Origin: Chrysogorgia sp. JL179-B06
Lineage: Eukaryota; Cnidaria; Anthozoa; Scleralcyonacea; Chrysogorgiidae
Assembly: GCA_035772405.1 (NCBI GenBank)
Contig: JAYKKM010000226.1
Span: 372,001 to 436,000, forward strand
DNA length: 64,000 bases
Direction: 5' to 3'
Shown: piece after piece, positions 10,358 through 21,430 of the stretch
How positions within the stretch are numbered: position 1 is the stretch's first letter
Layout of the letters: every line of letters begins with the position of its first letter
The notes under the pieces: model-generated
Database searches by the model: none
The model's input: only the letters and a program-made list of their open reading frames with translations
Told to the model about the DNA's origin: nothing
Made by a program: the position numbers and the translations under genes

Positions 10358-10629
10358 CACAGGGTATTATAGCCAGTGAAATGTTATCCATAGACATAGT
10401 TGCCATAATGTTCTATCCAACTTATCACCTTTATCAACCTTGATTAAAATAATAAAAATCAAGAATTGTTTTTCTAACTAACAGTATATTAACTATCAAT
10501 AATACTGTAGCTTTATAAGCAAGCAATCTAAAATCCTGCACTGCATTAAACTTGTGTCATGCATTATGCTACTGTTTTATTTATGACACATAATTATATA
10601 AAACTTTGCACTGTCCTTGGGACCTATAG
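10358..10629 (+). repeat. Low-copy repeat, copy B
   Basis: Direct, diverged copy of 8067-8342; see copy A for the shared blocks. Both end at the same ACTTTGCACTGTCCTTGGGA sequence. Confidence 0.7.
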
Positions 10630-10739
10630 TTGTCTTTAGAGTGACATTCGATGGAGACCAAATTTTGCTACGTCTATTCAATTAAGTCTACTTAGATTCA
10701 GATTGCAAAGAACTATTGTACTTGTGTTGCAAACTATAT

Positions 10740-11221
10740 TAAAATTACTATTGAATAAAATATACCGCCTGTGTTCTTGCTGCGGTGGGGGGACATAAAG
10801 GAAAAGTATCATGATGCTATCAAGATAAAAACTCAGTTGGAATTCATTTCCAAATAAGAAAGTCAATGACACCACTTATAGGAGAGCAAAAACGATTATT
10901 TCAGATTTACTTGATTCAAAATCTACTAAATGACGTAGTTGCAAAGGTAAATATTTGTTGTTTTAATCTCAAATAAAACGAGGTTCTGTTTTCCCAAGTA
11001 TCGAGAAACAGTTTATTACCTTTGGAATTCAGAGACACAATAGCGTGTAGGCGGACATTATATATTGTTATATGACGTCTATATATAAGTTAGCACTCAA
11101 TACGCAGTTCAAAATCAGGCTTCTTTCTTCCAACTTCAAACAACACATTAACAGTTTACTAGTGTTACAGTTTACAATGTAGAGGAACAACTTATTTGTT
11201 AATATTGATGGTTTTGTCATG

Positions 11222-11257
<36 letters not shown>

Positions 11258-12440
11258 ATTTGAAGCCAAGGTCTTGAAACGTTTTGTTAAACTTGTGACG
11301 TTGTGTATGGATTAATGGATAATAGTTTTAATTCGTTCATCAAAGTTAGCGAACCTCATAATAATTTAGAGATTTGTTTGATGATACACAGGCCAGTAAG
11401 GAATGTAGCCTGACAAAATATTAATCTGCCAGGCTATAGAGTCTGACAAAATAACAATAAATATAATTGAATAAAATACCGCCTGTGTTCCTGCTGCGGT
11501 GTGGGAGAGCATACTGTAAAGGGAAAATATGATGCTATCAAGATAAAAACTCAGTTGGAATTCGAAATTAGAAAGTCAAATATGACTACAATTATAGGAA
11601 GAGCAAAACGGTTCTTTCAGATTTACTTGGTAGAAAATCTACTAAATGACGTATAGTTAGAATATTTGTCTTTTTAAATGTGCTCTCAAATAACGAGGTT
11701 TTGTTCAGTTTGACATCGAGAAACAGTTTATTATCTTTGGAATTCAGCGACACAATATTTATTTATTTATTTATTTCGATTCGCCATTGATAAATTAACA
11801 TATAAAATATAAGTCTGGCAGCGATACCAGTAAAAATGAGGTTATATTTACATAAATAAGCACATTAACTAAGGTGAAAAGAAAAGTCTGTAGCAAAATT
11901 CAACAACAACAAGTGAGGGATTTCTTGAGGCGACGTGTCAAGTTACATTTTAGGCAAATGGATTTCCACGTACGTGGGACAGGAACGGTTATAGATGGAC
12001 GGTTATAGATGGAGTAAAGAGCGTGTAGGCGAACATTAAACAGGCGGAACTTTTCTATAAATTAACCATGCAGGTAAATAGTTTTGGTTCTCAACCATGA
12101 GGTAAATAATAAGACATGTTGTAACGCTCTCTTGTCTATATACAAGTTAACACTCAATAAATTAATACGCAGTTCAAAATCTGGCTTCTTTCTTCCAACA
12201 TCAAACAACACACTAACAGTTTACTGCTACAGTTTACAATGTAAAGGAACAACTTATTTGTTAATCATGATTTAGTAAATTTTATGTACATATTATACCG
12301 ATTTGAAGCCATATCTTGAAATATTTTGTTGAACTTCTTATTATATGCAATATAGTTTTAGTTCCTCTATCAAAGTTAGCGTACCTCATAAAAATTTAGA
12401 CATCCATTTGATGATAAAACACATGGGCCAGTATAAGGAA
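10740..12440 (+). repeat. Diverged tandem duplication of about 0.7 kb
   Basis: 10743-11420 and 11465-12440 align throughout: ACCGCCTGTGTTC, ATGATGCTATCAAGATAAAA, ATCGAGAAACAGTTTATTA, CAGGCTTCTTTCTTCCAAC versus CTGGCTTCTTTCTTCCAAC, and CAACTTATTTGTTAAT. Copy 2 is longer because of an insertion at 11755-12065. A (TA)n run at 11226-11256 lies in copy 1. No coding potential. Confidence 0.7.
11755..11960 (-). mobile_element. Probable LINE or SINE 3' end with (AAAT)n tail
   Basis: On the minus strand the segment ends in AAATAAATAAATAAATAAAT, as in LINE 3' tails. It interrupts copy 2 of the tandem duplication exactly where copy 1 is continuous. The body is non-coding and its family is unknown. Confidence 0.45.
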
Positions 12441-12774
12441 TGTTTTGAAACATTTCTCTATTCCCGACTCTATTCATGAAGACTTTAGCTAAGCCAATGG
12501 ATACTGAAATCGAACGGAAAGGTGTTGTCATAATTCCAAGGTGACCTGTCCTTGTGTCTCTAAATGTCCAGTACTCCTTAATAACACTTTACTCTACTAA
12601 TGTGATCTTATGTTTAGCTGTACAAGTTGTGCAACAGCATATTAACATGCATATATACAATCCGCAGGTACAATGTGTAGTATGTGGTGAATAATAAAAC
12701 TATGCTTTGCCTGTTTAATTTGCTCTTATGATACAATTGTTTGAGAAGATTGATGAACATAAATTCCACTGTGC

Positions 12775-12850
12775 CTGCGCGAGACGGCAATCAAACTCGT
12801 ACCTTTCTGATCACATTGGCTGAAATGCTCTGACTGACCGATAACGAGAG
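12775..12850 (-). repeat. Degenerate tRNA-derived SINE relic
   Basis: The minus strand shows TCGGTCAGTCAGAGCA (A-box region) and ACGAGTTTGATTGC (B-box region). It shares GATCAGAA and the box-B neighbourhood with the relic at 1510-1588, suggesting the same family. Confidence 0.4.
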
Positions 12851-13077
12851 AGCTGCTGAAATGCAGATGTTATTTCGTAAAATCGGAGAATTGAAAACTT
12901 CTTAAATTGTTTATGTGTATAAGAGTGCATGTCTTCGACGTTAGACCTGCCTACATTAAAACATTATTTTCGATTTGGTTTCAACAAATATTTTCTGATC
13001 GAAATAGACACTGTAACGATTGCACCATCTTCTCTTGATTAATTAACTGGTCATCATAACCATATTCAAGTTTAGCA
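12851..13077. other. Upstream flank of the receptor pseudogene
   Basis: Non-coding, AT-rich. It may contain the old promoter, but no specific site can be supported. Confidence 0.3.
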
Positions 13078-13435
13078 ATGCCTTTGGAACCATTTTCAAA
13101 CGACGAATTGAACTTTATAAAATTTGCATCGTTGGTCCTTAATGAATTTCCCGAGGCCTTATGTCAGATCTTTGTTGACATGTGGGACAAGAGGATTGCA
13201 CCACTTCCGCCTTGGGATGACTCTTGCCGTACGGAATATGCTTTTTCACAGTGAGGGTCCAAACACCAAGATACCCACAAATAATTCCGTTCAAGACTGG
13301 GACTGTACCGCTTTATCCCGAACCACATTGTATGCAAAAACATTTGCTTTATCAGACAGTAAGGGTAACATGAAGACCGTTTCCGAGTTGTTCATAATGA
13401 ACTGAATCCTTGCTCCTGCTCCATTCCATTCAACC
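13078..13435 (+). pseudogene. DZIP3-type HEPN domain, first exon of an NLR-like receptor (broken)
   Basis: From ATG 13078 the frame encodes a helical domain: NDELNFIKFASLVLNEFPEA, then LCQIFVDMWDKR and PPWDDS. A one-base frameshift at 13221-13228 moves the remainder (VRNMLFHSEGP, DWDCTALSRTTLYAKTFAL, SDSKGNMKTVSELF) into the next frame, and a TGA at 13403 interrupts it. The order of motifs is that of the DZIP3-like HEPN domain found at the N-terminus of many cnidarian NB-ARC/TPR proteins. In that family it is an effector or adaptor module of presumed intracellular sensors. After the TGA the same frame runs on into the repeat array. The frameshift plus stop make this copy non-functional unless they are sequencing errors. 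Confidence 0.7.
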
Positions 13436-14293
13436 ATGTGCCAGTCCCAGATGATGAGAGATGATTTTTTAGAAATACCTTTTGTCACTCATCCAGAGAC
13501 AACGGACGGTATCAAAGAGGCAACGGACGGTATTAAAGATACAACGGACGGTATCAAAGAGACAACGGACGGTATTAAAGAGACAACGGACGGTATCAAA
13601 GAGACAACGGACGGTATCAAAGAGGCAACGGACGGTATTAAAGAGGCAATGGACGGTATTAAAGATACAACGGACGGTATCAAAGATACAACGGACGGTA
13701 TCAAAGATCCAACGGATGGTATTAAAGAGACAACGGACGGTATTAAAGAGACAACGGACGGTATCAAAGAGGCAACGGACGGTATTAAAGAGACAACGGA
13801 CGGTATCAAAGAGGCAACGGACGGTATTAAAGAGACAACGGACGCTATTAAAGAGACAACGGACGCTATTAAAGAGACAACGGATGGTATTAAAGAGACA
13901 ACGGACGCTATTAAAGAGACAACGGACCCTATTGAAGAGACAACGGACGCTATTAAAGAGACAATGGACGGTATCAAAGAAACAACGGACGGTATTGAAG
14001 AGGCAATGGACGGTATTAAAGAAACAACGGACGATATTGAAGAGGCAACAGACGGTATTAAAGAAACAACGGACGGTATTGAAGAGGCAACGGACGGTAT
14101 TGAAGAGACAATGGACGGTATCAAAGAGACAACGGACGGGACAACGGACGGTATCAAAGAGACAACGGATGGTATTAAAGAGACAACGGACGGTATCAAA
14201 GAGGCAATGGACGGTATCAAAGAGGCAATGGACGGTATCAAAGAGGCAATGGACGGTATTAAAGAGACAACGGACTCCCTCTTGTCTCTTTAA
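13436..14293 (+). pseudogene. Heptad-repeat linker of the receptor pseudogene (first array)
   Basis: An open frame in register with the second half of the HEPN domain encodes about 37 tandem copies of TTDGIKE and variants (ATDGIKE, TTDAIKE, TTDGIEE), then ends DSLLSL-stop inside a hairpin unit. The unit is seven residues, so the array keeps heptad register with Ile at one position. That is consistent with expansion of a helical or coiled-coil linker between HEPN and NB-ARC. Because 21-bp units lack stops in several frames, other frames and the opposite strand are also open here; these are shadows. Confidence 0.6.
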
Positions 14294-14307
14294 TACCGTC
14301 TGTTGCC
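14245..14307. repeat. 63-bp hairpin unit 1 in the minisatellite
   Basis: One repeat unit (GGCAATGGACGGTATTAAAG...) is followed after about 11 bases (CGGACTCCCTC) by its inverted copy TTGTCTCTTTAATACCGTC..., giving arms of about 26 bp. The inverted half introduces the TAA that closes the repeat frame. The same unit recurs at 14370, 14555 and 18708. Confidence 0.85.
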
Positions 14308-14369
14308 AAAACGGACGCTATAAAAGAGACAACGGACGATATTGAAGTGGCAACGGACGCTATTGAAGA

Positions 14370-14432
14370 GGCAACGGACGGTATTAAAGAGACAACGGAC
14401 TCCCTCTTGTCTCTTTGATACCGTCCGTTGCC
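14370..14432. repeat. 63-bp hairpin unit 2 in the minisatellite
   Basis: Same architecture as unit 1, with one change (TTTGATACC instead of TTTAATACC) in the inverted arm. Followed by the same CAAAACGGACGCTATAAAAG junction. Confidence 0.85.
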
Positions 14433-14554
14433 AAAACGGACGCTATAAAAGAGACAACGGACGGTATCAGAGACAACGGATGGTTTAAAGAGACAACGGA
14501 CGGTATCAAAGAGGCAATAGACGGTATTAAAGAAACAACGGACGCTATTGAAGA

Positions 14555-14617
14555 GGCAACGGACGGTATTAAAGAGATAACGGACTCCCTGTTGTCTCTT
14601 TAATACCGTCCGTTGCC
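14555..14617. repeat. 63-bp hairpin unit 3 in the minisatellite
   Basis: Same architecture, with AAAGAGATAACGG and CCCTGTTGTC variants. Last hairpin before the transposon insertion. Confidence 0.85.
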
Positions 14618-15996
14618 AAAACGGACGCTATAAAAGAGACAACGGATGGTATTAAAGAGACAACGGACGGTATTAAAGAGACAACGGACGGTATTAAAAC
14701 AGTGGCGTGTGGTCATGTAAGCGCAGGAAAATAAAATATGCTAGAGCAATTTAAATTTCTCTTTAATCAATGTATACTCGATTATAAAATACCGTGTCTT
14801 CTGCGTTTGTGTGATAATTGCGGCTGTTTCCTCTGCGGGGGAATCAAGTGGATTATAAACGATTTATCTTCATCCTCTTCTGTTATTGGTTGTTATAATA
14901 TTGCGCCCTACAAGCGGCGCTTGCCTTCAGAGCTCAAAATCAATAATTGCGCATGCGCTAATATACGTAGGGAAGTTTCCAAGAATCAACACACACCGAT
15001 TGATGTGACGACTTTACCTTCGCCTATCCGATAACACGCCATATTAAGATGCAAGCAAACCGCAAGGCGCATTGTTTTAAATGATATATAAATGCATATA
15101 AATAATGAAGAATAAGTCGTTGGTGAATGGTGATATAATTTGAAAGGTAATGTTTAGTTCTCTTTGTAATTTATTTACTTATTTCCCCAAAAGTATTTAT
15201 TGTTTATTTAATTGTTTAAACGCGCATTGAATCAATGACAATCACAGAGATTTAATGTTTGCGGCTGCGCGGTTTTATCAACTATATATGTCTATGATGA
15301 TATGATCCAGCAACTGAAATACTCCAACACTTCAGAATAGCGAATACACTAAGCTAAAATCACTGACCCTTCTCGGATAGTCCAGGACATACGAGACACG
15401 GTTTCGTCGGTTTGCCATTATAAGATAAGACGTTATGTACCAGTAGTACATGATATTATCTGGATTAATATAGAGAACATACCAGACACATCATTTGTAC
15501 GACTCACGTTGACGTTGACAACAAAATAAACGATCATGTTTAATAACCCTTTACGTGCCTTTTGCTGCGCACATTTGGTGCAACTATTTAATCATACAAT
15601 AATGGTAATCTTTAGTGTCAACTTTCAATCTGTTTGGAAATGCGGACGACTTTATTTATGGTTAGCTGAGAACATAGCTGAGAAGCAATCTGTTTAATAC
15701 AACAAATGCGTGACATCTTCATGACGCAATCGATTACGCGGTTCTCTGGTAGAATAAATACATGTATGTATAATTTTTATATCACCGAGAGCGCGCGTTT
15801 GAATATTGAAATATATGAACTCTATACTGTTATCAGGAAGCAGATAGAGTTCTACGCAGTCTTTGCGATTCTTTCAGTCTTTGAAAATCACTTCGTTTAC
15901 CAATTGGTAGTAAGTGCTGTGCAGAGTTCTGTGCAATTTTGGAGTGCTGAGAACAACCGGATGTCGAGACCTGTACCTGAGTAAGGCAACAGAAGG

Positions 15997-16013
15997 GGGG
16001 GGGGGGGGGGGGC
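15997..16013 (+). repeat. Poly-G run
   Basis: An uninterrupted run of about 17 or more G inside the hAT-like element. Length is likely to be uncertain in the assembly. Confidence 0.9.
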
Positions 16014-17080
16014 ATCCGGAGGTTATTTTAGGTGGATTTAATTAAGGCAAAGTGGAGAATCGAAGGCGAATTGAGCGCTTTTACGAATTGTGTGTTTTTA
16101 ATGAGAACTGAACGATAACGGTGAACTGCCATGACTCAGTTAATCTGTTTATAATGACCCCTCACAGTTGTCAGGCGTATGGACATGGTTTCGAATTTCT
16201 GATGACACGAGTTTTGAATTGTTGATCGATGACTCCGGCGCAGAATTTATCTAAACATATATGCGGTATATACATGGTAATTTTATATAGATATATTGAG
16301 CAATTGAGCGATAGATCGGAATGGGAGACTCACCCGATTTAGTAGAAATTTTGTCTGTATTTATACAGCCGGAGCGCGAGAAATCTGAAACCCACACACA
16401 CGAAAACAACTGGTATGTAGTTGTGATTGTTTTAGATAGATGAAAGAAAATGGTTTCCGCATATTTCAAGTTAGAAATTGAACTCACTCATCTAAAGTTT
16501 AAGCTTTGCAACTGTGGCACTGATGACTGACAAAGTTCAATTTCTATCTTGAAACATGCGATCGAAGAAGTGTGAAAGAGAATCCCGATTCACGTGCAAA
16601 GGATTTTATATGGGCTATGCAAAGGATTGTGGTTGATAACGCAAAAAATCGTGTCAAGATTTTTTGCGCCTTGAATTATGAATCGCTGCTGCGCAGCAAT
16701 TATTTTTATTACTAGGAGTTCTTATCAGAAGTGAAATGCTGCCTCTGGACTGACACAGGAGCAGTTCATGGAGGCATGCCAGCAGTAGCCTCCTCCGCAG
16801 GCAACTCTGTGGCTTCTTTTTCCCGAGTCAAATAGCTTCCAAACAAGGCGATCATATAGCCTTGTAATATTAAAATAACATACGGTAATCATATGGCGCG
16901 TTTATGTCAAAATTGAACGCCATACATCTAATTCGAACAACATTTACTCGAAAGAGCAAGCTATAAATTTTCCATGATCAAGACACTTCTGCCAAATCGA
17001 ACTTCACATTTGTAATATTTGGTCATATTTCAAATCGAACAAACGAACGGGAATAGGCGTAATTAACTCGGACTGCAGGC

Positions 17081-17312
17081 TATATTAGCTTTTACTTCAA
17101 TATAAACATAGCTCATTCCGTCATTCGTTGCCTTTCAAATTGCGGTATATTCATACGTTGTGCTGCCGGCTGCGTACTTTTACATACAGTCAATCATACA
17201 CAAGCCTATGTAAAAGTACGCAGCCGGCAGCACAACGTATGAATATACCGCAATTTGAAAGGCAACGAATGACGGAATGAGCTATGTTTATATTGAAGTA
17301 AAAGCTAATATA
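17081..17312. repeat. Perfect 106-bp inverted repeat
   Basis: Arms 17081-17186 and 17207-17312 are inverted copies with no mismatch that I can see, separated by a 20-bp spacer. The outer ends are TATATTAGCTTTTACTTC and its complement. Lack of divergence suggests a very young insertion or recent gene conversion within the older hAT-like element. Confidence 0.85.
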
Positions 17313-18404
17313 TTGTAAGCAATGATGGTATTAAATTTGGACAATTGGATATCTAAATGTAAACAATGTCGAACTGCGAACTATGACTATGTTGAACCGT
17401 GTAGCTTTGTTTTTTCAATAGAAACTAATGTCACATCCACTTTAACTTGTGCAGCAGCAGAGCAGCTACAGGCATGTAAAAGTACTTTTAAAATTTAAAT
17501 GGAGCGCTCGGTGGAAATCCATCGCTTGACGAATGACAGTATCACGAATATCAAGGCATGTTCGATATTGCGCTTTTTTAAAAACAACTAAGTAAGGTAG
17601 CACAATAACGTTTACGTATATTGTAGACAGATAAATTATCTTTGTTTTAAGGTATAAGAGAGCTTGTAGAGTTGATTATTTGTCAAGAAAACGTTCGACG
17701 TATTTGGGTTAAATTACGATGCTGTTTTTGAAGATGGCGGCCAAATTATATTTTAATTTCGTCGTCATTGATGAAAGTACTGAAGCCGTCGATTAAGGAG
17801 ATACAAATAAGAAAAATACAGCGATTGCGTTTGTTATCGAAATATTCTCAAATACTCTCGAATTTCGGCAGTTCATAAGCAAGCGAAAACAGACAAAACA
17901 GCGGAGTCGATTTTAGTGTCAACTATTCGATAACTGGTTATTCCTGGTTATTCTTACCGTGAAAGCAGAGAAGCAATCTATTCTTTCTGTAGTTCGGGAA
18001 GACAGCGTGCAAATAGAACATGCGCAGTTTTCCCCAGTTTCCCTCGAACAAATCGAAATATTCGTCGGCTATACATAGCTCGGCAAAGAGACTGAGCACG
18101 AGTTACGCACAAGAAACCCAAGAAGTGTCAAGAATAGTGTGACAAGACAATTATTTTTAACTGGCTGAAGAAAATATATCTACTTTTAACTCTTGACTCG
18201 TGCAAAAGACCCAGTGAATTAACATGCCTATCCTGTTCAGATAATTTTTTTGGAAAACTCGTTCCTGAAATCGCTGGAAATGCACTTCTGGAGCTTTCGA
18301 AATTCAAAATTTTCTGGGGGAGCATGCCACCAAACCCCCCAAGGTGCTATCTTCCAACTGGCCAGTTGAGCTTGCCTAACAATTCCTGTCATCGCACACC
18401 ACTG

Positions 18405-18779
18405 TATTAAAGAGACAACGGACGGTATTAAAGAGGCAATGGACAGTATTAAAGATACAACGGACGGTATTAAAGAGGCAACGGACGGCGTTAAAGAGAC
18501 AACGGATGGTATCAAAGAGACAACGGATGGCATCAAAGAGGCAACGGATGGTATCAAAGAGACAACGGACGGTATTAAAGAGACAACGGACGGTATTAAA
18601 GAGGCAATGGACAGTATTAAAGATACAACGGACGGTATTAAAGAGGCAACGGACGGCATTAAAGAGACAACGGATGGTATCAAAGAGACAACGGACGGTA
18701 TTAAAGAGGCAACGGACGGTATTAAAGAGACAACGGACTCCCTCTTGTCTCTTTAATACCGTCCGTTGCCAAAACGGGC
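18405..18779 (+). repeat. 21-bp minisatellite, right part
   Basis: Continuation of the array at 13490-14699 after the transposon. It uses the same unit and includes a duplicated block with the variant GGCAATGGACAGTATTAAAG, and a fourth hairpin unit at 18708-18770. Confidence 0.9.
18708..18770. repeat. 63-bp hairpin unit 4 in the minisatellite
   Basis: Identical in layout to the three units left of the transposon. It supports the view that both parts were one array. Confidence 0.85.
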
Positions 18780-18870
18780 GGTATTAAAGATACAACGGAT
18801 CAAACTAACAAGAAAGTGGATGAAATTACAAAGAAAATTGATGAATTATCAATGAAGCAAGAGACGGCAG
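18780..18870 (+). pseudogene. Receptor pseudogene, linker exon end
   Basis: After the last repeat unit the frame reads GIKDTTDQTNKKVDEITKKI and then DELSMKQETA, a charged helix, and ends in phase 1 at GCAG|GTATGC, a good donor. The next acceptor at 20641 (TTTTTAG|GC) has the matching phase and completes a Gly codon. This ties the minisatellite to the NB-ARC exon. The linker looks like the unexpanded ancestor of the TTDGIKE heptads. Confidence 0.65.
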
Positions 18871-20642
18871 GTATGCTATTATCTTATAGGCTACTAGAAA
18901 CCCCTCTCGTTTTTCTAGACTTGTCGTTAATTATGTATATGGTGGGATTCATGACAACTGCAGAGCTCAATGAAATTTAGAGAATAAGTAAAATCAGTTA
19001 ACGCTGTTTCAAACGTCGACAGGGGCGTAGAAAGCAGTTTTGCTTTGGGGGGCTACTTTTAGTGACTGTCGTGAGCATTCCCAACGAAGCCAAAATCCCC
19101 CTAGGAGGTCGGGGTTGGTGGGCATGCATTCAGAAAATGCCCTGCATTTTTTACCAATTTGGTTCCAAATTTCCTTATTAAAATGCCTGGCAAAGTCATA
19201 TTCAGGCTTTTTCATGTGTTATAGTTTATTTGTTTCAACGCACTTAATAAAAAACACTATGGTGCCCATGATACATAAGAAAATAGACCATAGAAATATT
19301 GGCATTCACCATTACTTAACAAGTTAATTAAACTCAATTATATATATTATATGTAAATCGGTATATTATATATATCATAGGTAATATTTGGCATTTCACT
19401 CGATCAAACTACATGTTGAAAGGATATCTTTAACATTATATAAAAATAGGTACGCTAGGCGTACATATATCTGCGCTTTAACAATGGTCGTGCGTTATCC
19501 TCACCACTTTGATCGGAAGCAGCCGTTTGGAACTTTATTGGCTCCGAAGCTATGCTATTGCTTACATCGCTCATCAGTGCGACAACAATATACTGTGTGC
19601 GTGCGCAGATACAAAAATTGCGAGCTTGTTTTTCAGCAGAGAACCACCTTAAATAACATTACTTGTGAGAGAATTTTCTAGGCCGGACCGTAGGACTACA
19701 CAAAAATTGCAATATTCGGAAAATTTGCCCATCTATTCGGAAAACACAAATGTCTCCATATGAAGCAATAATAAATATGAAAAGCTACTAAAAGCGTTAA
19801 ATTGTTGATGGGCTATATATTGGGCTAATGAGTAAGATCAGAGATCTTAATTCTCGAATTGTGACGATGTACCGGGGTAATACTGCTCGTACGTATACAA
19901 GACAGTAGCAATATGATATTATTTCGCTTTGAGAGTACTAATTTTTTCCGTTGAATTGCGTAGTCAAGAGTGGGCGAAGAAACATTCCAGGTGCTATCCT
20001 TATGAACAATACTTTGCATTTTGAAATTCTTGAAAAGACACTTTTTGTATCAATAAACTATTTTAATTCATGTTGAAATAACACTGCTATTAAATAATTA
20101 AATTTATTAAATAATGATAATTAGCGTTGCTGTTGCTTTTGTTGGTTACAGTAAATCGTTAACAAGTGACTAATTTTACTGTTAATTTATTATTGGAGAC
20201 GTGCATGAAATGTCGAAATTGAATAATGTGATTCGCATATTTCATGATTCGGATTTTTTTGTCTCCAATCATTGACAAAATTGTTGGAACAAAGGTACCA
20301 CGAAAGGTTTCTGGCCCCCTTCCCTCCGAAACAATCGTATTTCCCATAACAATTATTAGTACATATACTTTCCTCAATTTGTTCCAACTAAATTTGTAAA
20401 TGATTGTAGCTATGGCCCTTATTCGAGTGACAGGATCGAGGTAAAACTCCTTCAGTAAGACCCAAACGTGACCATCAATCTTTCTCCATATCGTTAATTA
20501 TCAGAATTTCTCAACAGTGCCGTTAAACATCGATCTATTGATAAGTTTTGCACTTATCGACTGTCAAGCTATCGACATTTTGAATAACCAAATTTGGAGC
20601 AGAAAAACTGAAACTTTATTGACAATTATGAAATATTTTTAG
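18871..20642 (+). other. Intron of the receptor pseudogene
   Basis: A 1.77-kb intron with GT (18871) and AG (20641-20642) ends. It holds a possible hAT terminus (from 19019, CAGGGGCGTAG with a GGTGGGCATGC block as in the 18.3-kb element end) and a fragment of the SINE tail (19376-19427). The rest is unannotated. Confidence 0.55.
19376..19427 (-). repeat. SINE-tail fragment, copy C
   Basis: GGTAATATTTGGCATTTCAC and TCGATCAAACTACATGTTGA match 45224-45265. Only the 3' part of the family is present here. Confidence 0.6.
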
Positions 20643-21430
20643 GCGAGACAAAGGAACAAAATGGTTTCTCCGTTCTTCCTCTGATGCCGTGTCATCAAGT
20701 TATGAATCGAGAAGCAACCGTTCGAAAATTTTGCAATACAATGAAAGAACTTCGAGAAAATAATCCCGTTCTACCGTAACCAGCTTCTATATTTCTGGAA
20801 ATCCAGGATGTGGTAAAACTCAATTCGCAAGGCTACTTGGAAAAGCTATCTACACAGACAACAGCTATTCCTTTCTATTTACATTGGATGCTTCATCGTC
20901 AGATTCCCTCTACACCTCAATGTTTAACCTGGCTGTGAAGCTTGGCTTGTCTCCAGAATAGTAAAAGGTTCCAGAAAAGGGCAATTTCTATACCAAGTTT
21001 CAAAAGCTCCAGTTTGGTTGGGGTGAAAGCCAACTCTCGTCAACATTGGCTGGCTTCTGATAGTAGACGGTGTTGGAGTGAGTGGCTTAGATCATGAAAT
21101 GATCCAAGTAACCACACAGTGTGAAGATGATATTCCGGATGGTGAGAAGGTGCTTCATGAACGTTTTCAGAAAGGTCTCGATGAGGACGAAGCAATAGGC
21201 CTTTTTGCAGAAAATCGCTATAGTGGAGCGGACGAAGACGACGTCCATGCACACTAAAACAAGGTTGCTATGGAGCTCGATAATCAACCGCTGGCTTTGA
21301 TGAATGCTGCAATGTACACGCATCGAGTATCAAAGATTAACAGAAATTTCAAATGGGTCAATTACCATATGAAAAATTACTAGCTGGGAGACAAGAAGCA
21401 TTGGAAGCCAAAGTAGGTGATAGCTACTCG
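20643..21430 (+). pseudogene. NB-ARC (STAND NTPase) domain of the receptor pseudogene
   Basis: The exon opens with ETKEQNGFSVLPLMPCHQV and NREATVRKFCNTMKELRENN, then a one-base frameshift and stop near 20775. Next comes VTSFYISGNPGCGKTQFARL with the Walker A motif GNPGCGKT (20797-20820). LFTLDASSSDSLY follows, then two stops near 20959 and a shift into WLLIVDGV, the Walker B (21051-21071; LLIVD). Downstream, LDEDEAIGLFAENRYSG and DNQPLALMNAAMYTHRV are recognisable helical-domain motifs, with stops at 21255 and near 21338. The domain would bind ATP and switch oligomerisation in an NLR-type sensor. The key lysine and aspartate are preserved but the frame is broken at least five times. Confidence 0.75.

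Larger units (their letters stand above)
13490..14699 (+). repeat. 21-bp minisatellite, left part
   Basis: Tandem unit ACAACGGACGGTATTAAAGAG with sparse substitutions (mostly C/T at ATC/ATT and A/G at ACA/GCA). Three 63-bp hairpin units interrupt it (14245-14307, 14370-14432, 14555-14617). The array stops abruptly at 14699, where a transposon begins, and resumes at 18405. Confidence 0.95.
14700..18404. mobile_element. hAT-like non-autonomous transposon splitting the minisatellite
   Basis: The left end reads CAGTGGCGTGTGGTCATG and the right end, inverted, reads CAGTGGTGTGCGATGACAG, matching at about 12 of the first 16 positions. The flanks are TATTAAAA (14692-14699) and TATTAAAG (18405-18412), an 8-bp target-site duplication with one difference, within identical minisatellite sequence. 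CAGTGG-type termini with 8-bp duplications are hallmarks of the hAT superfamily. In 3705 bp I find no transposase ORF. The right 110 bp carry the GGGGGG/CATGC motif common near hAT ends. Internal features are a G-run (15997-16013) and a perfect palindrome (17081-17312). Confidence 0.65.

Noticed and set aside
13489..14241. Long open frame on the minus strand of the minisatellite (IPSVVSL repeats) and a second plus-strand frame (RQRTVLK repeats)
   Set aside because: A 21-bp tandem unit without stops keeps several frames open. Only the TTDGIKE frame is continuous with the HEPN-derived sequence and resembles the downstream linker.
13490..14699. CRISPR array
   Set aside because: Units are contiguous 21-mers with no unique spacers, and the sequence is eukaryotic.
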